A stretch of 63,572 bases of DNA from CALVNN01 sp964393975 (GTDB taxonomy: Bacteria; Bacillota; Clostridia; Christensenellales; UBA1242), in assembly GCA_964393975.1 (NCBI GenBank), contig CAYMVO010000006.1:1-63572 (forward strand). Direction: 5' to 3'. Shown piece by piece: positions 1 to 11,065 of the stretch; the stretch's first letter is position 1; the number at the start of each line of letters is the position of its first letter. A program made the position numbers and the translations under genes. The notes under the pieces were generated by a model. It saw nothing but the letters and a program-made list of their open reading frames with translations. It ran no database searches and was not told where the DNA came from.

Positions 1-173
1 CAACTATTTTTTACATATTTTTTATATTTTTTTGCTTTTATATCTTTACTCTACCCTTATCCTTTTAGCCTCTACACTATTTTAATGACATATCTTCCAC
101 CACTCTATGTCATATTTATATTAAAATCACTACCTTATATTACGTTTATTATCTACCTAAGACACTACCTTTT

Positions 174-206
174 AAACAAAAAGAGCCTTGACGCACAAGA
201 CTCTTT
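174..206 (-). terminator. Terminator of giant lipoprotein gene
   Basis: Arms at 180-190 and 196-206 pair over 11 positions with one G-U pair and a 5-nt loop. On the minus strand the stem is followed by a T-rich tail (TTTTTGTTT). It lies 10 bases past the stop of the gene ending at 217. Confidence 0.8.
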
Positions 207-216
207 ATATAATTAT

Positions 217-3200
217 TTATTTTTCTATTTTAAGTATCACACGACCATGACTAGCACTATACTCAAACGCCTCACCTAAGTAAGTACTTACGTTTGCATT
301 CAATTCTGTAGATGTCATAATCTTAAATTCACCGTCAGATTTACCACTACCAACAGGGCTTGCTGGTGAACTTACAGTAGTATACACTTTGCTCACGCTT
401 ATAGTACCACTTGCAGAACCAACAATCCAACCTTTGACCTGTTTACTAGAGGTTTCAGTGCCCCAAGATGTTGCAGTTACTGTTCCAGAGTTATAGAAAT
501 TTTCCACTGTGATATTTGCTTCGCCAGCTAAACCACCCGCACAACTATCGCCATTTATCTTCGCCTTTGAAGTAACATTACCTGTATTGTAACAATTAAC
601 TACCTGATAAACAGTCGAAACATTTTTATTTTTTCCACCAAACAATCCACCCGCACAAGGTTTCATATTAGTGGCATATTCACCTGTAATCGCGCCGAGA
701 TTGTATGAATTTCCAATCGTACAGTTAGCCACGCCTGCTAATCCGCCCACATAAGTACCCGCTATATTACCAGCGTTACCACATTTTTGTATACCTAGAC
801 CTAAATCTTCCACTGTGGTTATACTACCCACAATACCACCGCTATAAAGCATTAAGGCATTATTAGTACTGCTAGACCTTGTGATATTACTACTATTATA
901 ACAACCTTGTATAAGTACGCTACTATCACCTGTAGCAATACCAACTATACCGCCTACATAATAAGTAGTTGAGTTACCACTTGCGAAATCAATGCTTATA
1001 GTAGAAGATGTAACAGTAGTATCCAACACACGAGTATTAATAGCTTTGCCCACTATAAATCCAGCGTTTGTTAATTCTATACGGTTAATACTCATACTAG
1101 AATTTTTCAAAATGATATTTCTAATGGTAGCACCATTTGTCACTCTGAACAGACCAACATTAGTCTCACTCGCGACAAGTTTCAAATTAGTTATACTAAA
1201 ATTCGCACCATCATATACACCACTAAAAGGTTTCTCAGCACTACCTACAGAGTAAGCTTCTCCACCGAAATCAAGGTTCGCCACTTGCACGAAGTGGAAT
1301 TCACTACCATAATAGAAGTTTATTCTAGCAAATTGTTCCACTGTGGCGATCTTATATGGATTAGCGACACTACCATTTCCGCCCGCAAACAAGTCATGTG
1401 TGCCCACCACGCTATTATCCATACCTAAGATAGACACTTTTTGCTCGTCTAAGTAGTAACTGATAACTCCATCTTCGGTCACGAACTCCAACTTGTCTAA
1501 ATTGGTCAAGTAATCTTCATCCCCTGTACCAACATATTGTACTTTCAGACCAGGTTCTCTATTATTTTCGCCGATGTACTTACTAGCCAAGCTACCACTA
1601 ACAATTGTCCTCACAGTAATATTGTAAACACCGAGGTCTTGAGGATAGAAGATAGGGCTATCAACCACCGTCTTACCGATAGAAATTTTTGAACCTAAAG
1701 TACTTCTATACAAATAGAAAACTTCATATTGTAAAGTAACACCGCTAGTGGACATAGGTTCGTCCCAAGCAAACGCTTTCAAACTCGTATCAAATCTCAC
1801 ATTTGAAGGGGTGTCTGGGTTTGTGACTTGACTCTCGCTAGTGTACTCACTGCTAAGCGCATTAAACACATTTTGTGCTATAGGTAGAGGCACGGCTTGT
1901 AAACTAATCTTATACGCACCAGTTGGTAACGTTCCTAATAACTCATTTAGATTCTTTTGATAGTAGACTGCGCCGGTTAGCCCTTCGACCTCATCGCCTT
2001 CACCCACTTCAAAGTCAAAGTATTTGAGATAATTATATTCACCAACAAGTTTGATGCGGTACTTATTAGTCACAATAGTACTTCCATTAAATGTATACTC
2101 TACTGATTGCCATCTTATAAACAACACGTCCGACTGTTCGACTTTTACGACCTCTAAAGTTACTTGATTTGGCGTACTTAGTTTGAATACATTTGTATAA
2201 ATGTTTTCTTCAAATTTATATTCAAATGTAGAATATGAGGAGTTCACATAGAAATTATCACCAATTGCTCGTACCTTGATATTAGAATATTCGCCTTGCG
2301 GATAACTATCTCCGATTAATTCAAACTTATACATATTAGCATCCACGTCAAAATCATTTGTGCGTGCTTTGACCACATTGTCACCGATTGTCGCAACGAC
2401 CTCATACTCTGAAGCATTTGCAACACCATCAAAGTACAAAATACCTTTGTTTATCAAAATATTTTCTACCATATCAAGCTTCTTAATCGTCAATTTATTA
2501 CCTTTCGCCGAACTAGTCAAAAGCCTTACCCCCGTCTGATTATAAGCGACAGTATTACCGACAACCTTAACAGCCAGATAATGAGCGCCACTAACATTAT
2601 CATCTCTAAATTCTGATTGCTGAACGGTTATCAAAACGTCTTCATAAGTCTTATTATCAACAACCAAATAGAAGCCTTCATAATCTGAGCCAACATAATC
2701 CCACTTAATGATACCATTTTCCACATAAACCGCTGTAGGAGCACCAAGTCTAGTCGCTTTCATAGCGTTACTAGCACTACCACTAGCATAAAGCGTTCTC
2801 ACACTACTCTCAGTAACGACTTCACCAACCGCTCTAATAGTAATGTTGTATTCGCCAGCAACTATATCCTCACTGAGTTCATATAGACAATACCCGTCGG
2901 TAATCTTATAGTCACCGTTCACATTGGAAACAATAAAGTCATACTCTTCACCATTAGTCAACCCGACCATACTAATTTCGTATCTGTCAATCATAGTGCC
3001 ACTATCAAAGTAAGCAACTTCCCATTGCAATTTACCTAAATAATTTCCGAGCTTACTCAAAGTCTCTAATTTTGTCACTAATCCTTCTTCGCCAAACTTA
3101 CTATCTAAAGATTCAGTCCCATCACCCAAAGCTTTAAGGCATAGTCTATATGTACCGGCATTTAGTTCCTCAGGAAGTCTATAAGTGATGACTTCATCCG

Positions 3201-6200
3201 TATCATCAAACACAACGTCTGTATACTCAAATGTTTCTCCGTTTTCAATATTGACCACTTTTACCACATAATTAACAGCACCGGTAACCCTATTCCAAGC
3301 AATCTTGCCGTCCACAATAGTAAACGCAAAGTCACCCGCTTTTGGTATCTCAAGCACCAATATATCAAGTTTGGCACTCGTGTTTGATGTCAAGTAAATA
3401 CTACTATCACCACGAGCACGAACATATAACGCATATTCATCAGGTGTTAGGTCTAACGCATTCAAATCATAACTAGTTACATTTACGCCCAAATCAACCT
3501 TCTTTAATGTGCTTTGAGCCCCTTGTCCAATAAACAATTCATAGCCGTTATTATTTTCAACATTCTTCCATGATAAGATACCATCGATGATATTTATATC
3601 ACTAGTACGTTTTAATATCTCAACATTAAACTCACCACAATAATTACTCGTTATGTAGCCTATACCGTTTTTCAAATCCATACTATTCCCTAAGTTCGCA
3701 ATCTTGAATGTATAAGCACCTGCCTGCAAGCCGTCAAAATAGACATTTACCAATTGATTGTAAAGTTCGCCCTCTTCACTCATATCACAAACATCAAAGT
3801 AGTCAAGTATCAGTTCTCTATTGGAGTCTTCTTGCCCTTCACTTAAAACGCCATTATATTTTGTGTAAATTTTGATATTACCAAGCGCCTTATTAATGCC
3901 AGTAATCACATCGGTGATATCTTTAGCAAAACCTGCACTAGTTGTAAACTTAAGTTTACCATTTTCCAGCATACTTGTAGCAAGATTTGGTGCGCCAAGT
4001 TTGACAATTTTTTGCACATCGCTATACTCACTGTCCACGATAAACCCACCATCGCCTAACGCCTTAACTTTTATACTTCTCTCGCCACACTCCTCGCTAG
4101 CAAAATCGTATGTGTTGCTATTGTTTAATATTATTGTTTTTGTATTATCAATAGTAATCTCATAGGAATTCACTCCACCATTCCATGTCAATGTACCTTT
4201 ATCGGTCGCAAAATTATTAGGTTTAGCCAAGTATGTGATTTGTTTGATATCACTCAACTCACTATTTGTATAGTAACTATCACCCACCGCATATATAGCA
4301 ATTGAAAGAGTAATAGTAGTATCACCTAGCAACTCAGCAAAAGGTTTATAGTAATTTGTCTTGTCTGTTGAAATGTATTTATTTACAACCTTAACCTCAC
4401 CGTTTTCATCTTCATACTTATAAGTAGTCACAATGACATAACCGCTAGCTCCGTCCACTTTGTCCCAACTAAGCAGTCCATCTTTCATATTTACATTTGC
4501 TGGATTTGATAATTGCTCACCATAAGTAGGATTTACAGCATCCGACCAATCAGAAGTAAGATTGAAATCGTCACCTAATGCACGATATCTAAAGTTTGCT
4601 TTCTCGCCTACTTTGTTAGAATACACATCTATCAGTAAATATAACACGGTCTCATCGAGTTTAGATACATCAAGCCCTCCATGAGTCGTCCCGTACTCAT
4701 ACTCTAAAATTTTTGTAGGTGATAAAGTTTCTTCGCCATCATCAGCCTCAGGGGTTTTGTACTCAATAAGATTCAAAATAAATGTACCATTTGTTATGCT
4801 AGGGCTACTAGGACGAGCGAGTTTATACCCTTGAACCGCACTACTAAATAATGTGTTAACGACCACACTTTGCCCACTAGGATTATTTAAATACGCCTTT
4901 ATCTTTATGGAGTAATCGCCACCATTAAATTCATCACCGAGAGAATATTCGTTTACCATTCCAACATTTACTATCGTGCCATTTATATCTAACACATAAA
5001 CAACCGCGCCACTAATACCGCTCCAAACTAATTTTCCCGAAGCAATACGCATAGATATTTCATCACCGCTTGTAATTGTAAACATAACATCATTTGATTT
5101 TTTACTATTAACAAATGAATTATTATCTCCTATAGCAACGACTCTCGCACTATTGCGCCCTATATACACCTCGTTTAATTTATCAATACTTATAAATGTT
5201 TCGGTCGTGTAAATAACACCATTATTCACAAGTACGTTATATCCTGTAGCATTCTTAATCGCGTCCCAACTAATTACATAATCAGAAGTGGAGTCATTAT
5301 TCTGCTTTTCAACGATAACATTTGCCTCATCTAGTTTTGTGATATTCTTAACATTTGAAAAATTACTTTTAACAAAACTAATACCATCGCCTAACGCCCT
5401 TACGCTTACCGCATAATTACCTGCGCTAAACTCGTCCCCCAACTCAAACTCTTTAATAGTCACATCATTAATAGTCACATAAGTAGTAGTCTCACCGACC
5501 ACTCGCACTTCGTATCCAGTAATTCCAGCTTGACTAGCAGTCCATACCAATTTATTATTGGTTAAAACATCACTAATAATAGGAGCGTTTAACTTTACAA
5601 TATTTTGTACGCTAACAAAATCACTTGGTAAATAATCAACCTCATCACCCGCTAAACATCTTACCTTTACCTCAAAAGTATCCGCCATTAATTCTTCACT
5701 TATTTCAAAGTTCGTCTCTTTTGTTGTAAATGTCTTGCTATCCGTCCCCACGAATACTATTTCATAATTAAAATCATTATTTTTAACGATTTCATTTTCA
5801 TCAAAAATTACTTTGTTATCTTTGACCTTCAAGCCTGTTACAGTGTTTATTTTTGTGACAACAATAGGTGTAGAATAATCACTATTTATAAATGTGGATG
5901 AATCTCCTTTTATGCAAGCACTTATACTATACTCGCCTACACTTGCAAAGTCATAATTAATAACTAAATTTGGCACCGTTAGATATTTATAATCTGAAAT
6001 ACCATTGTGTACTATGCTAACAATATAATTTTGATATTCGCCAGTCACTGTTACAGTTATCACACCGCTCTTGTGGGTGACGATAGACTGATTTACAGGT
6101 TTATTGATATTTATATATGCACTAGGTTTACTATTCACAATATATTGATTATTACCTACAGAGACAATATAAATATCATAATCTCCGCTAGGTAGTGTGG

Positions 6201-9200
6201 TCAACAAATCCACCTCGGTACCACTAGCAAAAAACTCATCAAAAGTCTCACTGCCAACATAGTATACTCTATAGCCAGTCGCACTTCCTACATTCGTAGT
6301 ATCAAAAGTAATCTGTGCATTATCCACAATCTGCACATTTTCAACAGCACCTAGCACGGTGATTTGATTACCTAAAGACGCATATTCGCTATCAAGTATC
6401 AATGCGCTATCATTAACTGCTTTTACCTGTACACTATAATCGCCCTTTTCTAGATTTAATGTAGTCAGGTCAAACGAGTTAGTTTCTGTATCATAAATAT
6501 TTTCGCCAACCTTAACCTTATAACTAGTAGCCAGCGTCATCTCAGACCAATTCAAAACATTTTTGTAAATACTCAAGTTTTGCACTTGGGCGAGTTTGAT
6601 TATCTCATCCACACTACTAGCATTACTATCCACAGTATTTACATAATCACCTAAAGTAAACACCGAGACAACATACTCACCTACGCTTTCAAAAGTTAAC
6701 GTCACACCACTACTTTGATATACAACTTCTTTTTCCACGTTGCCCGCACCGCTAACAACAATGCGGTAATTATCCACGCCCGTAACCGCGTCAAAGGTCA
6801 AAATACCTTTGTTAAACACAATATTTGACACGCTAGGTTGTTTTATTATACTGATAACTTCACTGATAGGAGAATCTATCTCATTACTCCCATTACCAGC
6901 GACTTTCACGCCAACAATCCATTCGCCCTCAGTAACACTATTAGGCGTTGTTGTGAAATTGTCCTTTACAACTTGTCTTATAATGGTATCGCCTTTTCTA
7001 TAGATAACTGCATATCCATTTTTATTATTTTCTACAGCGTTCCAAACAAGCACCCTCTCTTCAGCATCTAATTTTATACCCGTAGTGCCACCAAGCACGA
7101 CAATGTTATCCACAGTAGTTACCTCACCGCCAATCGTGTTTTTACCGTTGCCTTCCGTAACCACTTCAGCCTTATAAGAACCCGTACTCAAAATAGTCAA
7201 GTCGTAAGAACTACTTTGAATGATGACCTCTTTCACCAACTCATTATCAGCACTAAAAATTTTTACAGTATAATCTGTATTAGCGGTATAGTCCCATACC
7301 AAACTATTATCTTCCACCTTCAGTCCTGTGGTCTCTTTAAATTTTGTCACCACATAATCTTCACTTATGCTAGATGAAGGTTTACTATTATCCACACTAA
7401 CCGCTCTTACAGTAAACACATAATCACGAGCTTCATCAAAGTTTGTGAGTGCGTATCCAAATTCATTCGTTAAGACTTCGCTTTCAAATACACCGTCAAT
7501 ATACACTTCATACTTTGCACCATTAGTAGCGCTCCAAGATAAAGTAAACATATCTTCACCCACTAAACCAGTCAAATCGGTAGGAGTGGCAAGTTTTTCA
7601 AAATTAAAAGGATTTTCACTATCAAAATAAACACTATCAATATACTTCACGCCATCGCCAATGGCTCTTATAGTTATTTTGGTAATAACACCGCCAACGA
7701 CTTCTTTACTAGATAAATCATAAGTAGTCTTTGTGATTATGTCGGTATAGTCGACAAACGTTCCGCCGTTTATAGTGCGTTCTATAGCAAGCTTGTACCC
7801 CTTAGCGAAAGAAACTGTTTGCCAACTAATGATTGAGTTTGTCGCGACGCCATCATGTTTAATACTCGTAGTCCCAAGCACATTAAACCCGATAAATTTA
7901 CCCTCACCACTATCCACAAACTCATCTTTTGTAGCAATGACTCTCACATTGTAACTGCCACCCAAAAGATTAAACCACCTTAAGTCATAACTAGCTTCTG
8001 TAATAGTTGCAGTGTTTATAATCTTACTAGACACAGGAGTAAATACTTCCAATCTATAAGTAGCTCCGTCGATCTCATCAAAACTTAAAGTATTATTTTC
8101 TATCTTTAATCCGTTGACCTCTAGTCTTGTAAACTCAATCTCTTCGCTATCTAACGAATTTATAAATATGTTATTTACGGCAGTACTAATTGCTCGCACT
8201 TTTATTTTATGATCACCAGAATCGCTATTTATAAATGCTCTAAAGGTACTATCATCTACAGATTCAATCGTAGTCTCCAATCTTTCGCCGTCGACAAACA
8301 CTTCATAATCAGTAGCGTTTTCCACTTTTCCCCATTCAAGATAACTTCCATTTACCACCGCATTTGGTGTAGCAAGTCTTTGTATGGTTATAAACGACTC
8401 TCTACTCGCATAAAAAGGTGAATTCTCCGCAGGTACACCATTTGTGTACAATTTTAAATTATATTCTTTACCGCTTACAAATTCAAAAGGTGTATCATCG
8501 ACAATAAAACTATTCAAATCAAAGCTCTTTATTGTGCTAGTCCCAAGAAGAGTCTCGGTCACATCATCGCCTTCACCCTCCAAAAGCACAATATTGTAAA
8601 TACTATCATCGTAATCACCACTCGTACTAAATTCAAGGCTAGTGCCATTTACAATCATATTCTCTGGTTCGTACATTCTTCTACCAATAATAAACTCTGA
8701 ATAGCCACTTGTAATGACACTATTGCCATTACCTATTGTAGCAACAGCAATTTTTAGCTCACCGCCACCAACATTTTGGAGTTCTTTAGTAGGATTTAAT
8801 TCCTCATTAGGACTTTGCAATTCCCTATTGAACAACACATTTCCATCCATATCAAATATGGTAAAATAACTATACCAGAAAGGTTGCTGATTTCCATAAG
8901 TGTCAGGTATATACATCTTCACTGCAGGAAAGAAAATATTTGCATAATCTGATTGAGACACTCCCTCACTCACCGCCCATGAAAACACAAACCCAGCACC
9001 ATTACGGGCAAAACTAAAACTAGCTGGTCTGGTTAGTTTATAAAATGAAATACTACCCTTGCTATAGTCACTATCAAAATTATTCCCACCATTTTTACCT
9101 TTTGCCTTAACGACTAAGTTATAATGATTTTTGCTCGCCTCAAGTGAACTTTGCGCTTTATCATTCACATAAAAGTCAAAGGTATCTTTATTATCAGCAG

Positions 9201-10701
9201 TGACAATGTTATCAAATAAATAAATGTTGTTATCACTTGCCTCAGTGTCCATTACTTCGTATGCCACTACACCACTTTCCGCTCTTACTGTAATCGTGTC
9301 ATTATCGTGGGTAATTTCGCTAGGTGCTTTTAATTTCGTTGCGATAAACGCATCCGCATCGGTAGTCCAGTTACTATTGATAATAGTCTCACCATCGCCA
9401 ACCGCCATAAACTTAAACACATACTCTCCGCTAACAGCACCCTCAGGTAAAGTATACCCATCTTTTGACACCGCCTGCACTTCACCATTCACACTAATCA
9501 TGTAGTTAGTCGCATTCTCGCTAGTACTAAACACTAAAACATTATCCACGATTTGCGCGTTATTAGGTATGCCTAACTTTGTAAACTCTATAGACACAGT
9601 ATTTTCACTATCATAACCGCTACTAGTGTTATTAACAGCAATCACGCTTGCCTTCACCTCACCGCTAGGTATTTCAGTGACAGTATTTAAATCAATAAAC
9701 ACATTCACTCCAGTACTTTTAACTATTCTAGTGTCACCCGCTTCAAATACCGCATTATACTCAACAGCCCCAACGACCTCGTTCCAACGCATAATACTAT
9801 CATCCACACTTAGCTCACTGATCTCATTTAATTTCACAATGCTAATACTGTCACTAGGTAGACTAGAATAAATGGTTTTGTCTTCACTAGTATTAGGTAC
9901 CGCCTCCACCGTTACCGCATAATTCCCCGCAATATCAAAATCTACCTCGCAAGACAAATCGGTTATGTTTGTCTTAATCACCTCACCATTCACGCGAATC
10001 GTGTAACTCTCAGCCCCGTCAACCGCGCTCCAACTAATTATAGTGCCCTCGCGCACCAAATCAGTAGGTGCTACTAATCTTTTAAATGTCACACTGCTAC
10101 TATCCGCACTATCATGTATAACCCTACTACCTCCAATAGCCTTCACGGAAACCACATTCGTAACACCCGACTCAAAATCATCAAAGTATGTATTTTTTGT
10201 AATAGGCATCTCTACACCATTTAAAGTCACCACATAACCGCTAGGTTCGTATCCGTTACCATAGGTCACAGGCGCCCACTCTATTCTCCTGGTAATAGTG
10301 TTATAGTTTAGACCACTAGGAGCGTCTAAGGTCAACTCCTTATCAAAAACCCTCACCTTGATATCGGCTTTTATCTTCATGTTTTCCCTACTCATAGCAG
10401 TCACCACAGCCTCACCAGCATGAAGACCTAATATTTGACCTTTGCCAATATTTAATATATAATCTCTTCCATTATTATTAACAGTGGCACCATCTTCACT
10501 ATAATATAGCGCTTGGTTACTAGCGTTATCAGGAAGAACTTTTGCATCCAAATCATAGTATTCACCGACTACGAGCTCTATATACTCTTCCTCCCAAATA
10601 ATCTGCTCTACGTTTACAGACTTTGAACAACTACACCCGACCGTCACAAACGCCAAAGCGCATAATAAAAAACTCATAATAATTTTCTTAGATGTTCCCA
10701 C
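217..10701 (-). CDS. Giant repeat lipoprotein with Fn3-like array and GLUG-type C-terminus
   Basis: This gene encodes 3494 aa. It starts at GTG with AAGGAG eight bases upstream. The N-terminus is a lipoprotein signal: KK, a hydrophobic stretch and a TVGC lipobox with Cys23, so the mature protein should be anchored outside the cytoplasmic membrane. Residues about 33-120 resemble a BIG2/Ig-like domain. From about 120 to 3030 there are roughly 33 degenerate units of 80-95 aa, each with a W-x-x-V-x-x-A-x-x-Y core, an A-x-G-D-G turn, and K-L-x-x-P between units, as in fibronectin type III-like domains. Residues about 3105-3494 begin with G-G-N-G-S-x-x-N-P-Y and contain GLUG-like G-G-I-V-G and G-G-L-A-G repeats found in surface adhesins. 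A role in adhesion or a surface scaffold is inferred; no catalytic motif was seen. It is monocistronic. Confidence 0.85.
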   Translation of the reverse strand: MGTSKKIIMSFLLCALAFVTVGCSCSKSVNVEQIIWEEEYIELVVGEYYDLDAKVLPDNASNQALYYSEDGATVNNNGRDYILNIGKGQILGLHAGEAVVTAMSRENMKIKADIKVRVFDKELTLDAPSGLNYNTITRRIEWAPVTYGNGYEPSGYVVTLNGVEMPITKNTYFDDFESGVTNVVSVKAIGGSRVIHDSADSSSVTFKRLVAPTDLVREGTIISWSAVDGAESYTIRVNGEVIKTNITDLSCEVDFDIAGNYAVTVEAVPNTSEDKTIYSSLPSDSISIVKLNEISELSVDDSIMRWNEVVGAVEYNAVFEAGDTRIVKSTGVNVFIDLNTVTEIPSGEVKASVIAVNNTSSGYDSENTVSIEFTKLGIPNNAQIVDNVLVFSTSENATNYMISVNGEVQAVSKDGYTLPEGAVSGEYVFKFMAVGDGETIINSNWTTDADAFIATKLKAPSEITHDNDTITVRAESGVVAYEVMDTEASDNNIYLFDNIVTADNKDTFDFYVNDKAQSSLEASKNHYNLVVKAKGKNGGNNFDSDYSKGSISFYKLTRPASFSFARNGAGFVFSWAVSEGVSQSDYANIFFPAVKMYIPDTYGNQQPFWYSYFTIFDMDGNVLFNRELQSPNEELNPTKELQNVGGGELKIAVATIGNGNSVITSGYSEFIIGRRMYEPENMIVNGTSLEFSTSGDYDDSIYNIVLLEGEGDDVTETLLGTSTIKSFDLNSFIVDDTPFEFVSGKEYNLKLYTNGVPAENSPFYASRESFITIQRLATPNAVVNGSYLEWGKVENATDYEVFVDGERLETTIESVDDSTFRAFINSDSGDHKIKVRAISTAVNNIFINSLDSEEIEFTRLEVNGLKIENNTLSFDEIDGATYRLEVFTPVSSKIINTATITEASYDLRWFNLLGGSYNVRVIATKDEFVDSGEGKFIGFNVLGTTSIKHDGVATNSIISWQTVSFAKGYKLAIERTINGGTFVDYTDIITKTTYDLSSKEVVGGVITKITIRAIGDGVKYIDSVYFDSENPFNFEKLATPTDLTGLVGEDMFTLSWSATNGAKYEVYIDGVFESEVLTNEFGYALTNFDEARDYVFTVRAVSVDNSKPSSSISEDYVVTKFKETTGLKVEDNSLVWDYTANTDYTVKIFSADNELVKEVIIQSSSYDLTILSTGSYKAEVVTEGNGKNTIGGEVTTVDNIVVLGGTTGIKLDAEERVLVWNAVENNKNGYAVIYRKGDTIIRQVVKDNFTTTPNSVTEGEWIVGVKVAGNGSNEIDSPISEVISIIKQPSVSNIVFNKGILTFDAVTGVDNYRIVVSGAGNVEKEVVYQSSGVTLTFESVGEYVVSVFTLGDYVNTVDSNASSVDEIIKLAQVQNLSIYKNVLNWSEMTLATSYKVKVGENIYDTETNSFDLTTLNLEKGDYSVQVKAVNDSALILDSEYASLGNQITVLGAVENVQIVDNAQITFDTTNVGSATGYRVYYVGSETFDEFFASGTEVDLLTTLPSGDYDIYIVSVGNNQYIVNSKPSAYININKPVNQSIVTHKSGVITVTVTGEYQNYIVSIVHNGISDYKYLTVPNLVINYDFASVGEYSISACIKGDSSTFINSDYSTPIVVTKINTVTGLKVKDNKVIFDENEIVKNNDFNYEIVFVGTDSKTFTTKETNFEISEELMADTFEVKVRCLAGDEVDYLPSDFVSVQNIVKLNAPIISDVLTNNKLVWTASQAGITGYEVRVVGETTTYVTINDVTIKEFELGDEFSAGNYAVSVRALGDGISFVKSNFSNVKNITKLDEANVIVEKQNNDSTSDYVISWDAIKNATGYNVLVNNGVIYTTETFISIDKLNEVYIGRNSARVVAIGDNNSFVNSKKSNDVMFTITSGDEISMRIASGKLVWSGISGAVVYVLDINGTIVNVGMVNEYSLGDEFNGGDYSIKIKAYLNNPSGQSVVVNTLFSSAVQGYKLARPSSPSITNGTFILNLIEYKTPEADDGEETLSPTKILEYEYGTTHGGLDVSKLDETVLYLLIDVYSNKVGEKANFRYRALGDDFNLTSDWSDAVNPTYGEQLSNPANVNMKDGLLSWDKVDGASGYVIVTTYKYEDENGEVKVVNKYISTDKTNYYKPFAELLGDTTITLSIAIYAVGDSYYTNSELSDIKQITYLAKPNNFATDKGTLTWNGGVNSYEITIDNTKTIILNNSNTYDFASEECGERSIKVKALGDGGFIVDSEYSDVQKIVKLGAPNLATSMLENGKLKFTTSAGFAKDITDVITGINKALGNIKIYTKYNGVLSEGQEDSNRELILDYFDVCDMSEEGELYNQLVNVYFDGLQAGAYTFKIANLGNSMDLKNGIGYITSNYCGEFNVEILKRTSDINIIDGILSWKNVENNNGYELFIGQGAQSTLKKVDLGVNVTSYDLNALDLTPDEYALYVRARGDSSIYLTSNTSAKLDILVLEIPKAGDFAFTIVDGKIAWNRVTGAVNYVVKVVNIENGETFEYTDVVFDDTDEVITYRLPEELNAGTYRLCLKALGDGTESLDSKFGEEGLVTKLETLSKLGNYLGKLQWEVAYFDSGTMIDRYEISMVGLTNGEEYDFIVSNVNGDYKITDGYCLYELSEDIVAGEYNITIRAVGEVVTESSVRTLYASGSASNAMKATRLGAPTAVYVENGIIKWDYVGSDYEGFYLVVDNKTYEDVLITVQQSEFRDDNVSGAHYLAVKVVGNTVAYNQTGVRLLTSSAKGNKLTIKKLDMVENILINKGILYFDGVANASEYEVVATIGDNVVKARTNDFDVDANMYKFELIGDSYPQGEYSNIKVRAIGDNFYVNSSYSTFEYKFEENIYTNVFKLSTPNQVTLEVVKVEQSDVLFIRWQSVEYTFNGSTIVTNKYRIKLVGEYNYLKYFDFEVGEGDEVEGLTGAVYYQKNLNELLGTLPTGAYKISLQAVPLPIAQNVFNALSSEYTSESQVTNPDTPSNVRFDTSLKAFAWDEPMSTSGVTLQYEVFYLYRSTLGSKISIGKTVVDSPIFYPQDLGVYNITVRTIVSGSLASKYIGENNREPGLKVQYVGTGDEDYLTNLDKLEFVTEDGVISYYLDEQKVSILGMDNSVVGTHDLFAGGNGSVANPYKIATVEQFARINFYYGSEFHFVQVANLDFGGEAYSVGSAEKPFSGVYDGANFSITNLKLVASETNVGLFRVTNGATIRNIILKNSSMSINRIELTNAGFIVGKAINTRVLDTTVTSSTISIDFASGNSTTYYVGGIVGIATGDSSVLIQGCYNSSNITRSSSTNNALMLYSGGIVGSITTVEDLGLGIQKCGNAGNIAGTYVGGLAGVANCTIGNSYNLGAITGEYATNMKPCAGGLFGGKNKNVSTVYQVVNCYNTGNVTSKAKINGDSCAGGLAGEANITVENFYNSGTVTATSWGTETSSKQVKGWIVGSASGTISVSKVYTTVSSPASPVGSGKSDGEFKIMTSTELNANVSTYLGEAFEYSASHGRVILKIEK

Positions 10702-10987
10702 GTTAAAACTCCTTAAGTAAACTTCTAAAAGTGTATTTTATAAGCAATTACACTTAACAAAAATAGTTTACCACTTTTTAAACAATTTCACAACTAAAAT
10801 TTTTTATTTTTTTACTATTTTTGATATATTTTTTATAATAAAAAAATCAAGCTTTAGACCTTTAACCACTATATAAAAATAGAGCAAAAACCACTGTCAA
10901 GCTGTCCATACAATTTTACTATCTTAATTTTATTTGGTAAACTAATAGTAAGTAAATCAATTCTTGCAAATATTTTATAAAAAAGTG

Positions 10988-11016
10988 TTGTTTTTTATAA
11001 AATATTTGTATATAAT
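10988..11016 (+). promoter_or_regulatory. Sigma-A-type promoter for the RloA/RloB-like operon
   Basis: TTGTTT (10988-10993) and a perfect TATAAT (11011-11016) are separated by 17 bp. They lie 50 bp upstream of the ATG at 11066. Confidence 0.65.
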
Positions 11017-11065
11017 AATAGTAAGATGCAAAAAATTTGCAACAACACGCATTAAAGGAGGCGTT

